Shown here piece by piece: positions 37,430 to 49,636 of a stretch of DNA of 64,000 nt; within the stretch, counting starts at the first letter, position 1; each line of letters begins with the position of its first letter. The stretch comes from Lutraria lutraria (taxonomy: Eukaryota > Mollusca > Bivalvia > Venerida > Mactridae). The stretch is taken from the NCBI GenBank assembly GCA_964023205.1, contig OZ026844.1:37385963-37449962 (forward strand), given 5' to 3'. The notes beneath the pieces are model-generated. The model saw only the letters and a program-made list of their open reading frames with translations. It was not told the origin of the DNA and did not search any database. The position numbers and the translations under genes were made by a program.

Positions 37430-40400
37430 TCAGAAGACAAACTTCCGACAATTCTTTGCACCACACTGACAAACCATACGATATTGTGTTGGCTGTGCCA
37501 TCTGTTCAGGACTAGACTTGCTCAGTGCAGTAGAAGCAGAACTTGGAGCATCTCCACTTGTGCCCAGTTCTGATTTTCTGCATACATCTGAGGTAGAGTC
37601 TAATTTCCTCTCATCATCATTTGTTTTACCTGCCTTCAGTGATGGATTTGAACTTATACCAGAATCATCAGACTTGTTTGATTTGTTGTCAACATCGTCC
37701 TCCGCTTGCATATCATCATCAGCTCTATCAGCAACCTGCATATCATCATCAGCTCTATCAGCAACCTGCATATCATCATCAGCACTATCAGCAAGCACTG
37801 TTTCATCATCCATACTACTATCACCTGCTCCATCTATGACAGGCTGTTTTATCATAGCTAACTGTCCACCTTGTATACACTCTCCTAATGGTGCTGAAAA
37901 ATCATCAGATACACACATAATGAAATTATTCTGCAGTTTCGTTGAATTTTTTCAGATTTGTTATTTTTTCTCTAGAATTCTTCATTCAATTTTTCTAGTA
38001 AGATATTTAGTTACAGACAATGTAAGACTGTCAGTTCAACTTTGTTTAATAAGACAAGTGAAATATTCCTATGTATGGCCTCAAAATGTTCCTATGGATT
38101 CTGCCATCTCAAAAGCTTAGTCTCTTTAAATATTAATAAAATATTATCATATCAGTAAAACTTTTCTGAACGGTACAATATAATAAAATGCCAAAGTTCC
38201 AAATGACTTTATCTTGTTTTCGCACACTTACTTATTGATATTTTTAATTCATTTATTTTTCTATCCTGTCATTGTAAACAAGACGTTAATTGCTTATATA
38301 CCACACAAGTGTTACAGATCCAGCCCACTAACCACTAGATCACGGCCTGTTTAATCCTAAATATCATACTTACAATGTGCTTTACTTGACATGTAATCAA
38401 ATGTTAGCTCTTCATCTTTCTCAATATCTCGACGTGAAAACAATGCAATCCTTGGTAGTCGTGGATCAAGTGTATTAATCCAAACACTGTACACTTCAAG
38501 GTTGGGGTCACACTGAAATATAAACAAGAAATACAGATGCCCGTCATACCTTGACCTATTGAACTTAAATTCAATAGGGGTCATCTACATGTGATGACCA
38601 ACCTCCCAACCAAATCTGAGGATCTTAGGCCGAATCATTCTCTACTCTAGTTATTGGTCAGACAAGGTTTGGTTACAAACAGGCCAACAGACTAACATGT
38701 GCAAAGCAATATATATACCCTAATATCCCCTTTTCTTAAAAAAAACCTAAGGCCATCGTTACCAAACAAATTACCCAAGAGGCTACAAAAAGTTGGGTTA
38801 TACATGTTGTCTCATCAGGGTCTTAAAGTTTGCTAAGAAGTCTTCCAGGAATTTAAGAGAAATGTTCTGAGGCTTAACCAATAAAAGAATGCTGGTAAAT
38901 CCATAGATTTAAAGGTAGTTTGTTAAAGGACCAGTTTGTATTTAAGTAGACGGCCCTTTTGACCCCTGGCCAAATCTATTCTTTTCATGAGAAAATCTGT
39001 TGTACTGAATATTAATGAAAACCCTGACTGACACAGAATTCAGGAAAACATTAACTCCCAACTGGTACATAACACAAATACAACATTGTTTTACTGACTG
39101 ATAATTCCTTCTACTGTTTTGTTTCATTATTAGGCCATCCTTAAAAAATAGTTTGCTTAGGGTTACGCTACCTACTAATAAAAAACGGCTCACTTTTTTC
39201 TGGTCTCTGGGGTATTTTTTTCTTCAATATATACATTTGTATAAATAGCTTTTTGACAGGTATTTTGGGTTCTACAAAAAATAAATATTTCCCAGCTACC
39301 TACCCACTGAAAATTCTTTGGGTAGAGTTAACTCAAACATACATTTTTTTTCAAGGATGGCCTTAAACAATTCAGGACTTCTATTTCAAGTTACTAAAAA
39401 CTTACAGAATGATTAACAAAGTGAGACACATTCCCATAGACAGCAGCATCCACTGTGAATGGACAGTCATCTCCATTAAAGTCTAAATCAAACAGGTATG
39501 TCCGTCCGACAGAATCATAGGTCATCCCTCTAATCTCTGCCTCATCACTGCTTATCACCTACGATACAAATTTATAGCATAAATAATGTCAGGGTTTACA
39601 AAGCGGAGTACAGTGCAACCTCTCCAAAGTAACACCCTTTGGGAGCAGCAAAATATATTTTTGAAGAGAGGTAACAGATTGTTGCTCAATTGTTTAAATT
39701 AATATTTAAATTGTACAGTGGGAAATATCAATGCTGCGGTTGGTGGGAGAGTGTTGCACAGAAGAGGGCTGCTCTGGAGAAGTTGTACTGTTCAAGATAA
39801 ATATGACAATCTATCCACCTATGAAGTTTAATGTTGCTACCTCTTATAGTTTCTGAGTTATAAGCTACATTAAAAATTTCACACGACACAGATGCCACAG
39901 TGATCACAATAGCTCGACTTTTTCTTGAAAACAGACTGGTCAGCTATAAAAGGAAATAAGATCATAAAGATCATAAACATGTGATTACATGATCCAGATA
40001 ACTCAGTGGATCACATTAAGACCTCTCATAAATGGGATCAATTTAAAATTACCAGGTAACCATTTACAATAGATTTTGTATGATTTCCGTCTTTTTGTCA
40101 CATTTTAATTTGTTAAATCCTTTCTGTAAAAGACACATTTTTTACTGATTACTATTCATTGGGCATATCAAAATAACAGTGACCAAGCAAACAAAGATGG
40201 CATACCTAAACCTTTACATACATGTAGTAAAAAATAGTTTAAAAATAACAAGGTCATAATACAACATCTACTCTACCTCGCCTACGTACTCCATAACAAA
40301 CGTTCCAGCTTTAATCTTCTGCTTGGCCTTAACTCCCCAACCTCGACTGTTACTTGTACGGAAGACACAGACTTTGTGCTTTCTTCCATTCTGAACGACA

Positions 40401-43400
40401 CGATTTGGACAGTCGGGTCCACATTTACACCGTTTGTTACATTCGTAAACTGGACGTCCTGGATCCACTTTTAATCTGCTGAACTTATTGTACGCAAACT
40501 CAACACCAAACTGAGCAGCACAACATCCATGTTTATTCTTGTAACAATCAACACATTCGCAACCAATCCAGGGATCATTTGGTATAACAATGCCCCGTCC
40601 AGCCTTGTAATCATTTATATACTCAAAGTTTTCCGGAGGCCCTTCTAAGTCTACATTGTTCTCAACAGTGATATGTGCTGGATCAGTAGATACATTGTTC
40701 AGATGATGTTCCCATTCTTTCAATGCTCCAAGGATCTCTTGTTTCTTCAGCTTATAAGCCTTAGTCTTTGGGTTAAGTAAATGTTTACTGTTTGTGTTAA
40801 GTTTTGGGAGTTTACGACCATTACATGATACTAGACCATTGTATGACTTAGGTTTACCTCTCTTAGGACTTGTCATTGACATGAACTCTAATGGAGATGG
40901 CACATTCTTTGCAGACACCAATTTTAGATACAGATCATCTAGACGAGTTCGTTTTCGTTCATTTTGATCATCATCAGAGTCTAATTTCCTCTTTGTACCT
41001 GCCTTCCAACATTTATTCCCAAAGTTTTTATCGTTAAACTCCTGCAACAAATCTGAACACTCCAGATTATCTTTTGGTTCCCAGCTATTGTGGGCCTTAC
41101 TCCATCCCTTCCACTTAATGAGGTATAGTGTCTGACCCTACAGAAGAAATGAATCAATGTGAGTCCATAACAATTTCAACAGTTTTAAAAATTGTTGTTC
41201 TACATATTGTCACAGACAACTAATGTATCCTATATCTGGAATGAAATCAAATATGAATATTCAAGAAACTTCAAGACATTCTTTACTTCTGTACTTGAGT
41301 ATACATGTTATTTCTTTAAAAAAAAAAGTTAATTATAAAACTAGAGAGAGCTTGCTTATAATTAAGACATGAAAACAATCGTTACAGTTATATTATGTTT
41401 TTCAGTGTTTAACATGGAAGCCCACAGCTAAAAGGGTCTGTCACACTTCTGTTTAATGTTTATCTGATGCCAGACATTAGCACAAACTCTGCGCTCAGGT
41501 GAGCTAAAAACTTAATGACAGAGTGATAGACAGAAAAACAACCAAAGTGACAACAACTGAACAAGGTTAAACATATGCCAACAATAATGCTCAAGGCTGA
41601 AAATAAAAATACATTTGTTTGGTGTGCTCCTACTCAGAATTTTAGCACTGGGAAGGTAGGCATGACTTTTTTTACTATATAACAATAGTAAAAAAAAAGA
41701 TGCTAAAAAAATCCATTTGCTACAATTTTTGTGAGTAGGTTGGAGCACTCAAAATTATTTTTTATTTTCAGTCCCTTCATTTGTCAGATTTTTTTTCTGA
41801 AGACAGACAGATTTTTTCCACTTGAATGATTAATACAAAGGTGACGTTACCCATACAAAGATTATTTTCTAGCTTTTCAGCACATTTCGTGAACAAAAAG
41901 TTTAAAATATCTCTGATCATCATCTGGAAGTTAAAATGAAGGAAGATTGAAGTTCAAAGTCAAATTAGTGAAGTCATTTATCACTCTACTTACATCTTCT
42001 TCTACATAATCTAGAATTTGTTCCACTTCAAAATCTTCACTGGCATCCCATGCTATATCTCCTTTTTCAACCACTGAAATAAAATTATGAATACCAGCAC
42101 TAACATTATTTCTCGACGAGGAAGGTTTGAACAGTGATCAAAGAGTCTATTTAACAATTACAAACCGCGTCAAACCAGTAGAAAAGTATTATACGGTTAT
42201 TAAAGATGCGATGAATTTTAACAGAAATTTGGAGATTTTTTTCATGGCTCTGAAGGAAATTTGGGGGGGATATACCGTATATGCCCGACTTTAAGATGCA
42301 AATTTGAGACTCAATTATCAAACTTGATGAGGGGGGTGTGTCTTACAAGTGAGTCACACAGGAGAGGTAAAAGAAATTTTACAAAATCTTAATACTTTTG
42401 ACAGAATATTTCATTTTATCGACCATTATAGATGATCAGTGTCCAGCTCAACTGTTTAAAAACAGACGCCCTGCCTTTTTCAAAGACCCTGCCCTACAAA
42501 TCATGCTAACATCGTTTATAAATTATGACATATTTTCTACCATCTATCGTTTTGTTTACGATCAAAGCATGTTGAAACTGTGAAATCCATGCTTGTTCGC
42601 AGCGATATTTAATCACGTGTGTAACTGTGTTGACGACTGGTTACCGGCGTACATAATGAGATCGTGTATAATCGCTTTGTTTCTCGCGGAACCAATCGTG
42701 TCAAAACAATGCCATAATACCGGTATGCATAAATTTGTTTGTAACACTAGGTAAGGAATTAACGCCTTGGGCATTATCTATCGGATTAAAAAATGCATAT
42801 TACCACATCAATTAAACTGATAGTCTTTGATTAGTTTACTGACACTTGGTCACGGTCAATTAGCATCTTGGAAAGCGAGTATTTACTATCGTAGACATTT
42901 AGTCAAGTATGTCGGTCCGAGACCGTCAGAAATTGCAAAGCACCATCATATTTATAAAATAAATTGAAAATCTATGTGTGAATCAGATAAACCAGTCCAC
43001 TACTACATGACCTTACCGTTTTCCGAAAATGTACTTTCGCTTTACTTATCGATTTAAGGATAAAGTAGAAACATCGCCGAATAAAGCTAATTATAATAAT
43101 AATGAATAAACACCCGTTGTACAGTTCGATTCCGGTATTGAATAGACAAATAGAGACGTATTTTACGGAAAAACGTACGAACAAATTATGTTGTTGTGAG
43201 TCTAATTCTTGGATTGATTAGTTACTAAAATAAAAATTAAAACGGTACAAAATGTAGATGTGTTACTTTTTGTGATTGTTAATGTTAAACTATGTGTATA
43301 GGGTGTGTGTATCTTTAAACAATTTTGAGAATAAAATTACACATGATATTTTTTTCTGTTATTAAAATTGTTATATGATATATATATATGAATAGTTACA

Positions 43401-45668
43401 ATATATGAAAATTATGGGCACTGGGCACTCTTAAAATTGTGTCTTTAAAGGTGGTAAAACCAAAAAAACTTACCCTTCCCTGCGTCGTAACAAAACACAA
43501 AAAAGAAATAAAATAATCAACAATAACAAACACTTGGTTTTATAGTTTATTTAAATGCTGCAAATGTATTGTGTGTTAAGCAGATTTCCGCACGTTACAA
43601 GTGCCCTAATGTCTTTGCCAACCCCCTGCCCTTCCCAAAGTCTAGCAGGTGCACTGATGATAGATGGTCCACACACTGGTTGGAGTTGAGTACTTTCGCA
43701 GGAATTTCCCGCGTGATTTCGTATAGATCTCGCATTTCATTTGATTGTCCGATTTCCGGCTTTTTGTATACATGGTAAAAAACATGGCTGTCAGTGTTTC
43801 AAAGAATGCAAGCAGATGACGCATGTTTTTATTGTTTTTTAGAGAATTGGTATGTTTTTTGACATATGGTTTAATCATTAATGATTGCATACTAGCACTG
43901 TTGTGAATTTTTAGCTAAGTAAAGAGTTAGACTTGCGGTATTTCGTATGACCAGTATACATCTAAGACAAAATGCCGTGTTTTTCTTTTTCTCAAAATGC
44001 AGGGCGAGTGGGTTTCATTGCGGGGTGAGTGATTCTTTTTTTTTCGAGGCCTGTACATTAGTCGGAAACTTGGATAAATCTTTATATTTCTATCAGCTAA
44101 GGGTCACTTGGACCCACCAAGTTTTGAAGTCTAGGGAGCATCTTGATTTAAATAGTAGGGTTAAACTCCCATGTCCCATGTTTTTTCCCATATTTGTAAC
44201 CTGTTCAGGTCTTGTTGTACGATATTTTCACTTGTTGGGTTATTTATACGGGGAAGTCAAAGACCGGGGCCCGCAAAGCGGGTCCCGGGCTTTGGCCTTG
44301 CCCGGCTATAGACAATGCGTACGTTAGAAAAGGTTCAATGTGAATTAAAACAATTTCAAATGTGATTACCTATCGCCGAAATTCTCATTTCCAAATCATG
44401 GAGGCCGCCATTTTGGCCGCCATTTTGTTTATACGGGTCCCGGGCTTTGGCCTTGCCCGGCTATAAACAATGCCTACGTGAGAAAAGGTTCAATGTGAAT
44501 TAAAACAATTTCAAATGTATTACCTATCGCCGAAAATCTCATTTCCAAATCATGGAGGCCGCCATTTTGGCCGCCATTTTGTTTGTAACAACTAAATTCT
44601 CGTTCTCGTGTTGGTATATTTTTTTACATCGTAATATAATTACTCACTTATATTTATGTTTTCCTATCTGTTTACAAGAAATAGAAAGCAAACTTTTCGA
44701 AGTTTTTTAAAAAAGAAGCTTTATTTTAAAAATACAAACGCTTTTGGTAAACTTTGTGAAAAGCGTCTGCTTAAAGTTTTGCGCTCAAACGCTTGACAGG
44801 AAATAGAATGACGTCACTTTTTGTTTACGCAAGGTGCTCGACCAATCTCTACCTAGAGTTATCGTTCCTTTCCAATACTCGACTTCCCCGTTCCATAGGC
44901 TTAGCCTATTTTCATATTAGTAAGGTAAACAGTAGTGATTCTGTGATGATCGAGTAGAATCGAATAATCGTCGTTGGACACGGGAATCAGCGATAATCGA
45001 TTCTCTTTTCGGTAAATCGATGTTGTCTGTTTACTATCTTTGGGGCGTTCTATACATACATGACATCAATATGTTTGTCTAACCTCTATACACACTGATA
45101 TAACTGATTACCGCCGATTACTAATACTATATCCACATTTAGAAGCTAAAAATAGTTACGCGGAAGGATAAAAAATGTCAAAACAACCATACCGGTGTAT
45201 GTTATTAACAAAATGTGTTTAGTTATGTAAAATGAATACGTTATACCATTTCTATTATTGTGCTTCTGTCAATAACACTAATTATTCAATTGAAACGCAA
45301 TGTTGAAGAACGCCTGGCTCCAATGTGTACCATACGGTGATGTCATGTTATTGTTTATAACTTCCATTTTTTTTTGTAAGTAGCTGCTACAAATACCCAT
45401 AATGCCCCGAGCAGAAGAACACAGGTCAGTGCATAGCGCTACCGTAGTGTACACATTGATCTTTTGGCAATAACGGGAGATAAAACTTACATTTGCTGAC
45501 AACTTTCTGGGTGACAGCTGCACCGACCTTTTTTAAAGTTAGTTGAAGTAAATATTTATTTGTCTCGGAAGAAAACACTAGGTTCTCTTTGTTGCAGGAC
45601 TTTTGGAGTTCCAAAATGCTATTCAAACACACGACTTGAGATTCGTATATAGAAATCGTTTTCGCCAT
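37430..45668 (-). CDS. SUV39H1: SUV39H-type histone H3 lysine-9 methyltransferase
   Basis: Six exons on the minus strand splice without frame breaks: 45491-45668 (ATG), 41994-42073, 40277-41137, 39406-39558, 38374-38512 and 37430-37893 (TGA), giving 624 residues. A chromodomain at about 74-120 ([23 protein letters not shown]) keeps aromatic residues W95 and W98. A cysteine-rich pre-SET follows (from GCECVDC near 278 to [11 protein letters not shown]). SET residues include RGWGV (351-355), VMEYVGE, the S-adenosylmethionine/knot motif NHSCDPN (422-428, split across exons 4 and 5) and ELTFDY ending at 464. Post-[11 protein letters not shown] is near the C-terminus. Known enzymes of this family trimethylate H3K9 in heterochromatin. 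Human SUV39H1 has 412 residues; the excess lies in the N-terminus, the chromo/pre-SET spacer and an acidic linker of about 145 residues between SET and post-SET. The gene is probably ancestral to vertebrate SUV39H1 and SUV39H2. All catalytic motifs look intact. Confidence 0.97.
37715..37800 (-). repeat. Coding 30 bp tandem repeat in SUV39H exon 6
   Basis: Three copies of a 30 bp unit encode [14 protein letters not shown] decapeptides (residues about 505-534) in the acidic linker. The first two units are almost identical at nucleotide level, suggesting recent expansion. Confidence 0.9.
39131..39364. mobile_element. Inverted-repeat element in SUV39H intron (~234 bp)
   Basis: TAGGCCATCCTTAAAAAAT at the left end and, reversed at the right, AAGGCCATCCTTGAAAAAAA; both arms then carry a GTTTG...CTACC phrase. 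It lies between exon 3 (40277-41137) and exon 4 (39406-39558) on the exon 5 side of exon 4, that is in intron 4. No coding capacity. Confidence 0.65.
39609..39792. mobile_element. pogo/Tigger-like MITE, copy 5
   Basis: The left end is TACAGTGCAACCTCTCC; the right end reversed is AACAGTACAACTTCTCC. The interior has CACCCTTTGGGAGCAGC and a second arm GTTGGTGGGAGAGTGTTGC. It is in intron 3 of the SUV39H gene. Confidence 0.8.
41618..41750. repeat. Inverted repeat in SUV39H intron 2
   Basis: GGTGTGCTCCTACTC at about 41620 pairs with GAGTAGGTTGGAGCACTC at about 41733. This is probably a small foldback element. Confidence 0.5.
44280..44586 (+). repeat. 155 bp direct tandem duplication with four YY1-like sites
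   Basis: Two adjacent copies with a 155 bp period start at GGGTCCCGGGCTTTGGCC (44280 and 44435) and end in two GCCGCCATTTTG motifs each (near 44404, 44416, 44558 and 44570). The copies differ at only a few positions. The motif matches the YY1 consensus in reverse. The segment is in intron 1 of the SUV39H gene, about 1 kb downstream of exon 1. Confidence 0.85.
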
Positions 45669-45681
45669 GTTTTTTTTTTAA

Positions 45682-45706
45682 TTTCGCGCCTGTATACGCT
45701 TCCGGT
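45682..45706 (-). promoter_or_regulatory. E2F-like and ETS-like motifs upstream of SUV39H
   Basis: TTTCGCGCC at 45682-45690 matches the E2F consensus, and ACCGGAAG (minus strand) at 45699-45706 matches ETS/GABP. Both lie within 40 bp upstream of the ATG, and no TATA box is seen. Position and motif pair suit a cell-cycle-linked TATA-less promoter; the transcription start is not known. Confidence 0.45.
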
Positions 45707-46430
45707 TTGGTGTTAATAACGCGACGCAGAATTTCAATTTCTGTTAGGCTTATCTCCCTTGGATGTTAAAGTCAAAAACATAAAGACCTGTTGCAGTTCA
45801 ATTCTTTAAAATATCATACGGATTAATTTTAAAGAGTGAATGTTTTACTGTGAAAGTAACAAAAACATCTCATAAATTCTAAAACGTATTTTTTGTCATA
45901 TTTACAATGTAGACCTAATATAATGTACAGCCCCTGTTTAATATGCTACTTGGCGGCCATACTAAGTTAATCTTTACGACCACACTGGGAGAATGAAGAA
46001 ATATGAATACTGTCAAGAACTTACATACATACATACATGTATGTATATATGTAAGTCCTTGTTACTGTATAGTTTCGAATACTAAATTCATGCAGTTGTA
46101 AACTATTAAAAATATAATAAATGATTTTTTGTGTAAAACAAGTGAACTATGAACATATGAAAGTATAGTTTGAAATGTAAAAATACAAGTCGTATATCTT
46201 AGGTTCTTTTCTGTATTCCGAATATATATTTATTTATATAATGAAAATAACTAACATTCCATAGGTATTATTATATATTTCAATTGCAAATTGTTCGTGT
46301 TCTCATTAGTCGTAATACAACACATGCATAATATTTCTCGCAACACCAGTTGTGTTTTATTGTTAAATATATGATTTGACGTGATTAAGGTTCTTTTTTT
46401 TCAAGGAGTAAAGGAACAAGGAAATTATAC

Positions 46431-46745
46431 AATACAAAGTTCCTACATCTACAATATTTACCTCCCTTGGTGGCCATCTTTGTTGACACATTGAACAAGC
46501 ATTGATAGAAGATATTTATGTTTTTGTTTTGATAATTCTAAATACATGATATTTATATGTGACAACTACATTTTCTTAAACCTGATGTGCATATGGCCTT
46601 AACAACTTCATTATTAAGTTATCTTTTATAAATTGAGTTGTTTAATGACCAATTTTCTTATTTTTTCTATTAAGCATATAAGAAATTTGCCAAATAAGAT
46701 GGCTGCCAAGGGAGGTAAATATCGTAGATATGGGAACTGTGTATT
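46431..46745. mobile_element. Inverted-repeat element (~315 bp) in the SUV39H/ATP6AP1 intergenic region
   Basis: The left arm AATACAAAGTTCCTACATCT and the right arm reversed, AATACACAGTTCCCATATCT, match over about 55 bp and include ATTTACCTCCCTTGG and a GCCATCTT word on each arm. No target-site duplication is clear. Confidence 0.75.
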
Positions 46746-47175
46746 AGTGCCGTCATGGACCAGGCCGATTTCTATCAGGAGCATAGCTTGCCCTACAACA
46801 ATGTGTAGGGATCTTTCTAAGGGGTCGGGTCCGGGCATTTTTTCATCGTAGATGACCGGAGAAGCAATCTGCAGCTTTTTCTATAAACTAAAGACACTGT
46901 TTAGATTAAAAAAATTAATCAATGTTGATAGAAGACATCGAACAAAGTTATTTATGTTTAAAAAGTTATCAACAAGATATTTCGTCTTTAAGGCTTTGAA
47001 CACACAAGTCAGTGGGAACCAACTTACTCAAAACAATGAATTCATATAGAACTCGGGCTATTTGTTTTCTTACCATAAGACTCTAAAAAACTAAGTTGAT
47101 GATACCATGCTCACGGAGTCAAATATTCGTTTACCCCCCCCCCCCCCTAATTCCTCAAGACTTCGCATAAAGTGC

Positions 47176-47401
47176 ATCAAGGAAGTAACTGCTGCAGGGA
47201 GTTTGTGTAAACTGGTTCCCGTTCCATGTTGCAGTGCTTTGTACATACAAGTCAACGGTAATCAGTATAGGAGTTTGCGAAGTCTAAACTGGTTCCCGTT
47301 GACTTGTGAGTACAAAGCCAAGTTCCTTTGGTGCACTGCAACATTGAACGGGAACCAGTTTACACAAACTCCCTGCAGCAGTTATAATACTTCCTTGATC
47401 A
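47176..47401. repeat. Large nested palindrome (~225 bp)
   Basis: The left arm ATCAAGGAAGTAACTGCTGC pairs with the right arm, then CAGGGAGTTTGTGTAAACTG and GTTCCCGTTCCATGTTGCAG pair almost perfectly. An inner pair uses ACAAGTCAACGG and AAACTGGTTCCCGTTGACTT. A related phrase, CACAAGTCAGTGGGAACCA, lies at about 47000. As RNA it would fold into a long hairpin. Confidence 0.8.
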
Positions 47402-48984
47402 GTATATAACCCACTCCAACATTAGTGAAATTCGGTTGTCAGAGAGCCGAGTATTCTTTTTTTTCACCTTTAATTTTAAAAATTTCTATCATTATTTTTC
47501 TTTCATTTAACTAAATTATACTTAATCAGAGACGTAAATATACGTCTAGATCTGGCTTAATGTACAAAAAAAGTGAAAAATAGGCCTAAACGTTGAAAAG
47601 ATTCTTTTTTTAAATAATAGAAGCTATTTTCACTGTAACACCGTACTGTTGTAAACAAATGCTAATGTTAACAGTAACATTTCGATTGCGCGAACGAATT
47701 CGATCCATCAATTGTTTTAAAGAAGACAGAAATAGCTAGAGCTATTGTTTTCAACACATTCTGTCTGGTAAAGACGTAAATCTACTCGTTAGTTATGGGA
47801 AAACTCTTGTTAATCAGTTGTTGGTCACACGATATAACTATCATCACGAGATTATGGTGATGGCAGTGGTTATAGTAGCAAAGCGTGACGTAACCTATGC
47901 GATGAGTTTGACGACTTCGTATACTAGAATCGGTACGTAATGCGGTCAATTCGTAACCTAACCGATTCGTAACCTTGTTTTTTGGTCAATTCGTTACCTT
48001 TTCAAATCATTGGTCAATTCGTAACCTTTTATATAATTAGTGTATAACGCTAAATTAAGAAATTTTTCTTGCTATTTGACAAGAAAATTGGGGATAATTG
48101 GATAAAAATTGTATTGCAAAGAGTAATATGTAAGAGGTATTTATCCGTGAATTGTTACGTTCTTGTCACTTCCTGAGGACTTGGAATAGGAATCATTTTT
48201 TTTGTATCTATGACTCTGGTGTTACTATGTTATATATTTTAATTATATAACATTTATTATAATTGTTATAGAACAGAATCAATGTTTTATATTTTTCATT
48301 TATTAAAATCAAATAAACAAATGCACAGAATAATACGCGCATTCAATACAGTCCTCTTACGATTGTTACAATACAGATCATAATTATCTATTATCTATTA
48401 TGATAGTTTTTTTTGTGATTAACTCTCACTATATTTAAAGATTGGCTTAATTATACATACCTAAATGTGATAACTAACAACACAAACAAAAAGTTATTCT
48501 AATTAATATATACTTAAAGGAGATAATTATCAACACAATGACAAAGTTATTCTAATTGCAATTAATAATTATTTATCTTCATTTATCGACAAAAGGTAAA
48601 AGAGAATGATTATACAAAATAAAAAGCGACAATTAAAAACAGCTATCCTGATTACAATCTATATTTAGCTATATTATGATTATTTCATTTTCATATCCAC
48701 AAAACTGCGATTTTGACCCAAAATGAATTATTTCCCAATTAATATATCGAAGGCTGAAAGCGAAACTAGTGCAAATGCATTTTCAGTAATATTCCAGGAG
48801 AAGGAAAAAACTTTCCATTTTTATTGTTACAATATAATAATTACTTCTTTTTTGAATATATGTGAACAAATGCTTTCTTCATAACCACATATTTCAGATC
48901 TTTAAATAACACCACCATAAAAAAGATACTAGTATTAACGTCACTTAGTACAGTTTCACACTTAAAAAACTAGAAAATTAAAAA

Positions 48985-49190
48985 AAAAATATGATATATT
49001 CCATCATACAACTTTATCAATAAGGAACTATGCTAAATTATTGTATCTTCTATCATACAACTTTATCAATAAGGAACTATGTTAAATTATTATATCCTCT
49101 ATCATACAACACTATCAATAAGGAACAATGTTATATGACGATATATTCAATCATACAACTTTATCAATAAGGAACTAGGCTAAATGATTC
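48985..49190. repeat. ~52 bp tandem repeat inside the 2.04 kb element
   Basis: Four copies of a unit with ATCATACAACTTTATCAATA and AGGAACTATG...AAATTAT. Confidence 0.9.
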
Positions 49191-49316
49191 AAGATTCTTT
49201 ATTTGTAACGTAAACATATATACATGTTTCTGGTTACATGATCCAATGAATTATATATACAAATAACAATAGCAAAACATTTATAATTTATAACTTCCCG
49301 TATAATTAAACACTGT

Positions 49317-49636
49317 TCATAAGTAATTAAAATTGTCAACAACTTCTAATTGAATACCATTATAAAACCATTTTTCTTCAGATTTTAAACGCCCCCTTTT
49401 TCTAAAAAACATAATTTTACTTTTGTCAGGATTAACTTCTAGACCCCAATTAATACGATATGTTTGTAAAAGGCTAAGACTGTTTTGTAGATCGAATAGA
49501 GTTTTTCCTAAAATAACCATATCATCGGCAAATAACATAAGAATAAATGAAATTTTATGCAATGTAATACCAGAGTTATTTTCATCTTGTAAAACAGTTC
49601 TAAATCTTTTAAAAATAAAGAGAAACGTATCGTATT
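49317..49636 (-). pseudogene. LINE reverse transcriptase fragment
   Basis: The minus-strand frame contains the catalytic FADD box in ILMLFADDMVILG (about 49520-49540), then GLEVNPDKSKIMFF and a YNGIQLEVVDNFNYL-type segment. This is the palm region order of non-LTR retrotransposon reverse transcriptases. Upstream the same frame reads on to about 49636 (VLQDENNSGITL) without an ATG. Nothing of the endonuclease or the rest of the RT is present, so it is a dead fragment captured within the larger repeat. Confidence 0.8.

Noticed and set aside
37518..38120. 200-codon plus-strand open frame, serine-rich
   Set aside because: It is the antisense of SUV39H exon 6; the repeated serine codons come from the acidic repeat read in reverse.
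43947..44327. 126-codon plus-strand frame
   Set aside because: It is in SUV39H intron 1, runs into the 155 bp duplication, and has no recognisable similarity or supporting signals.
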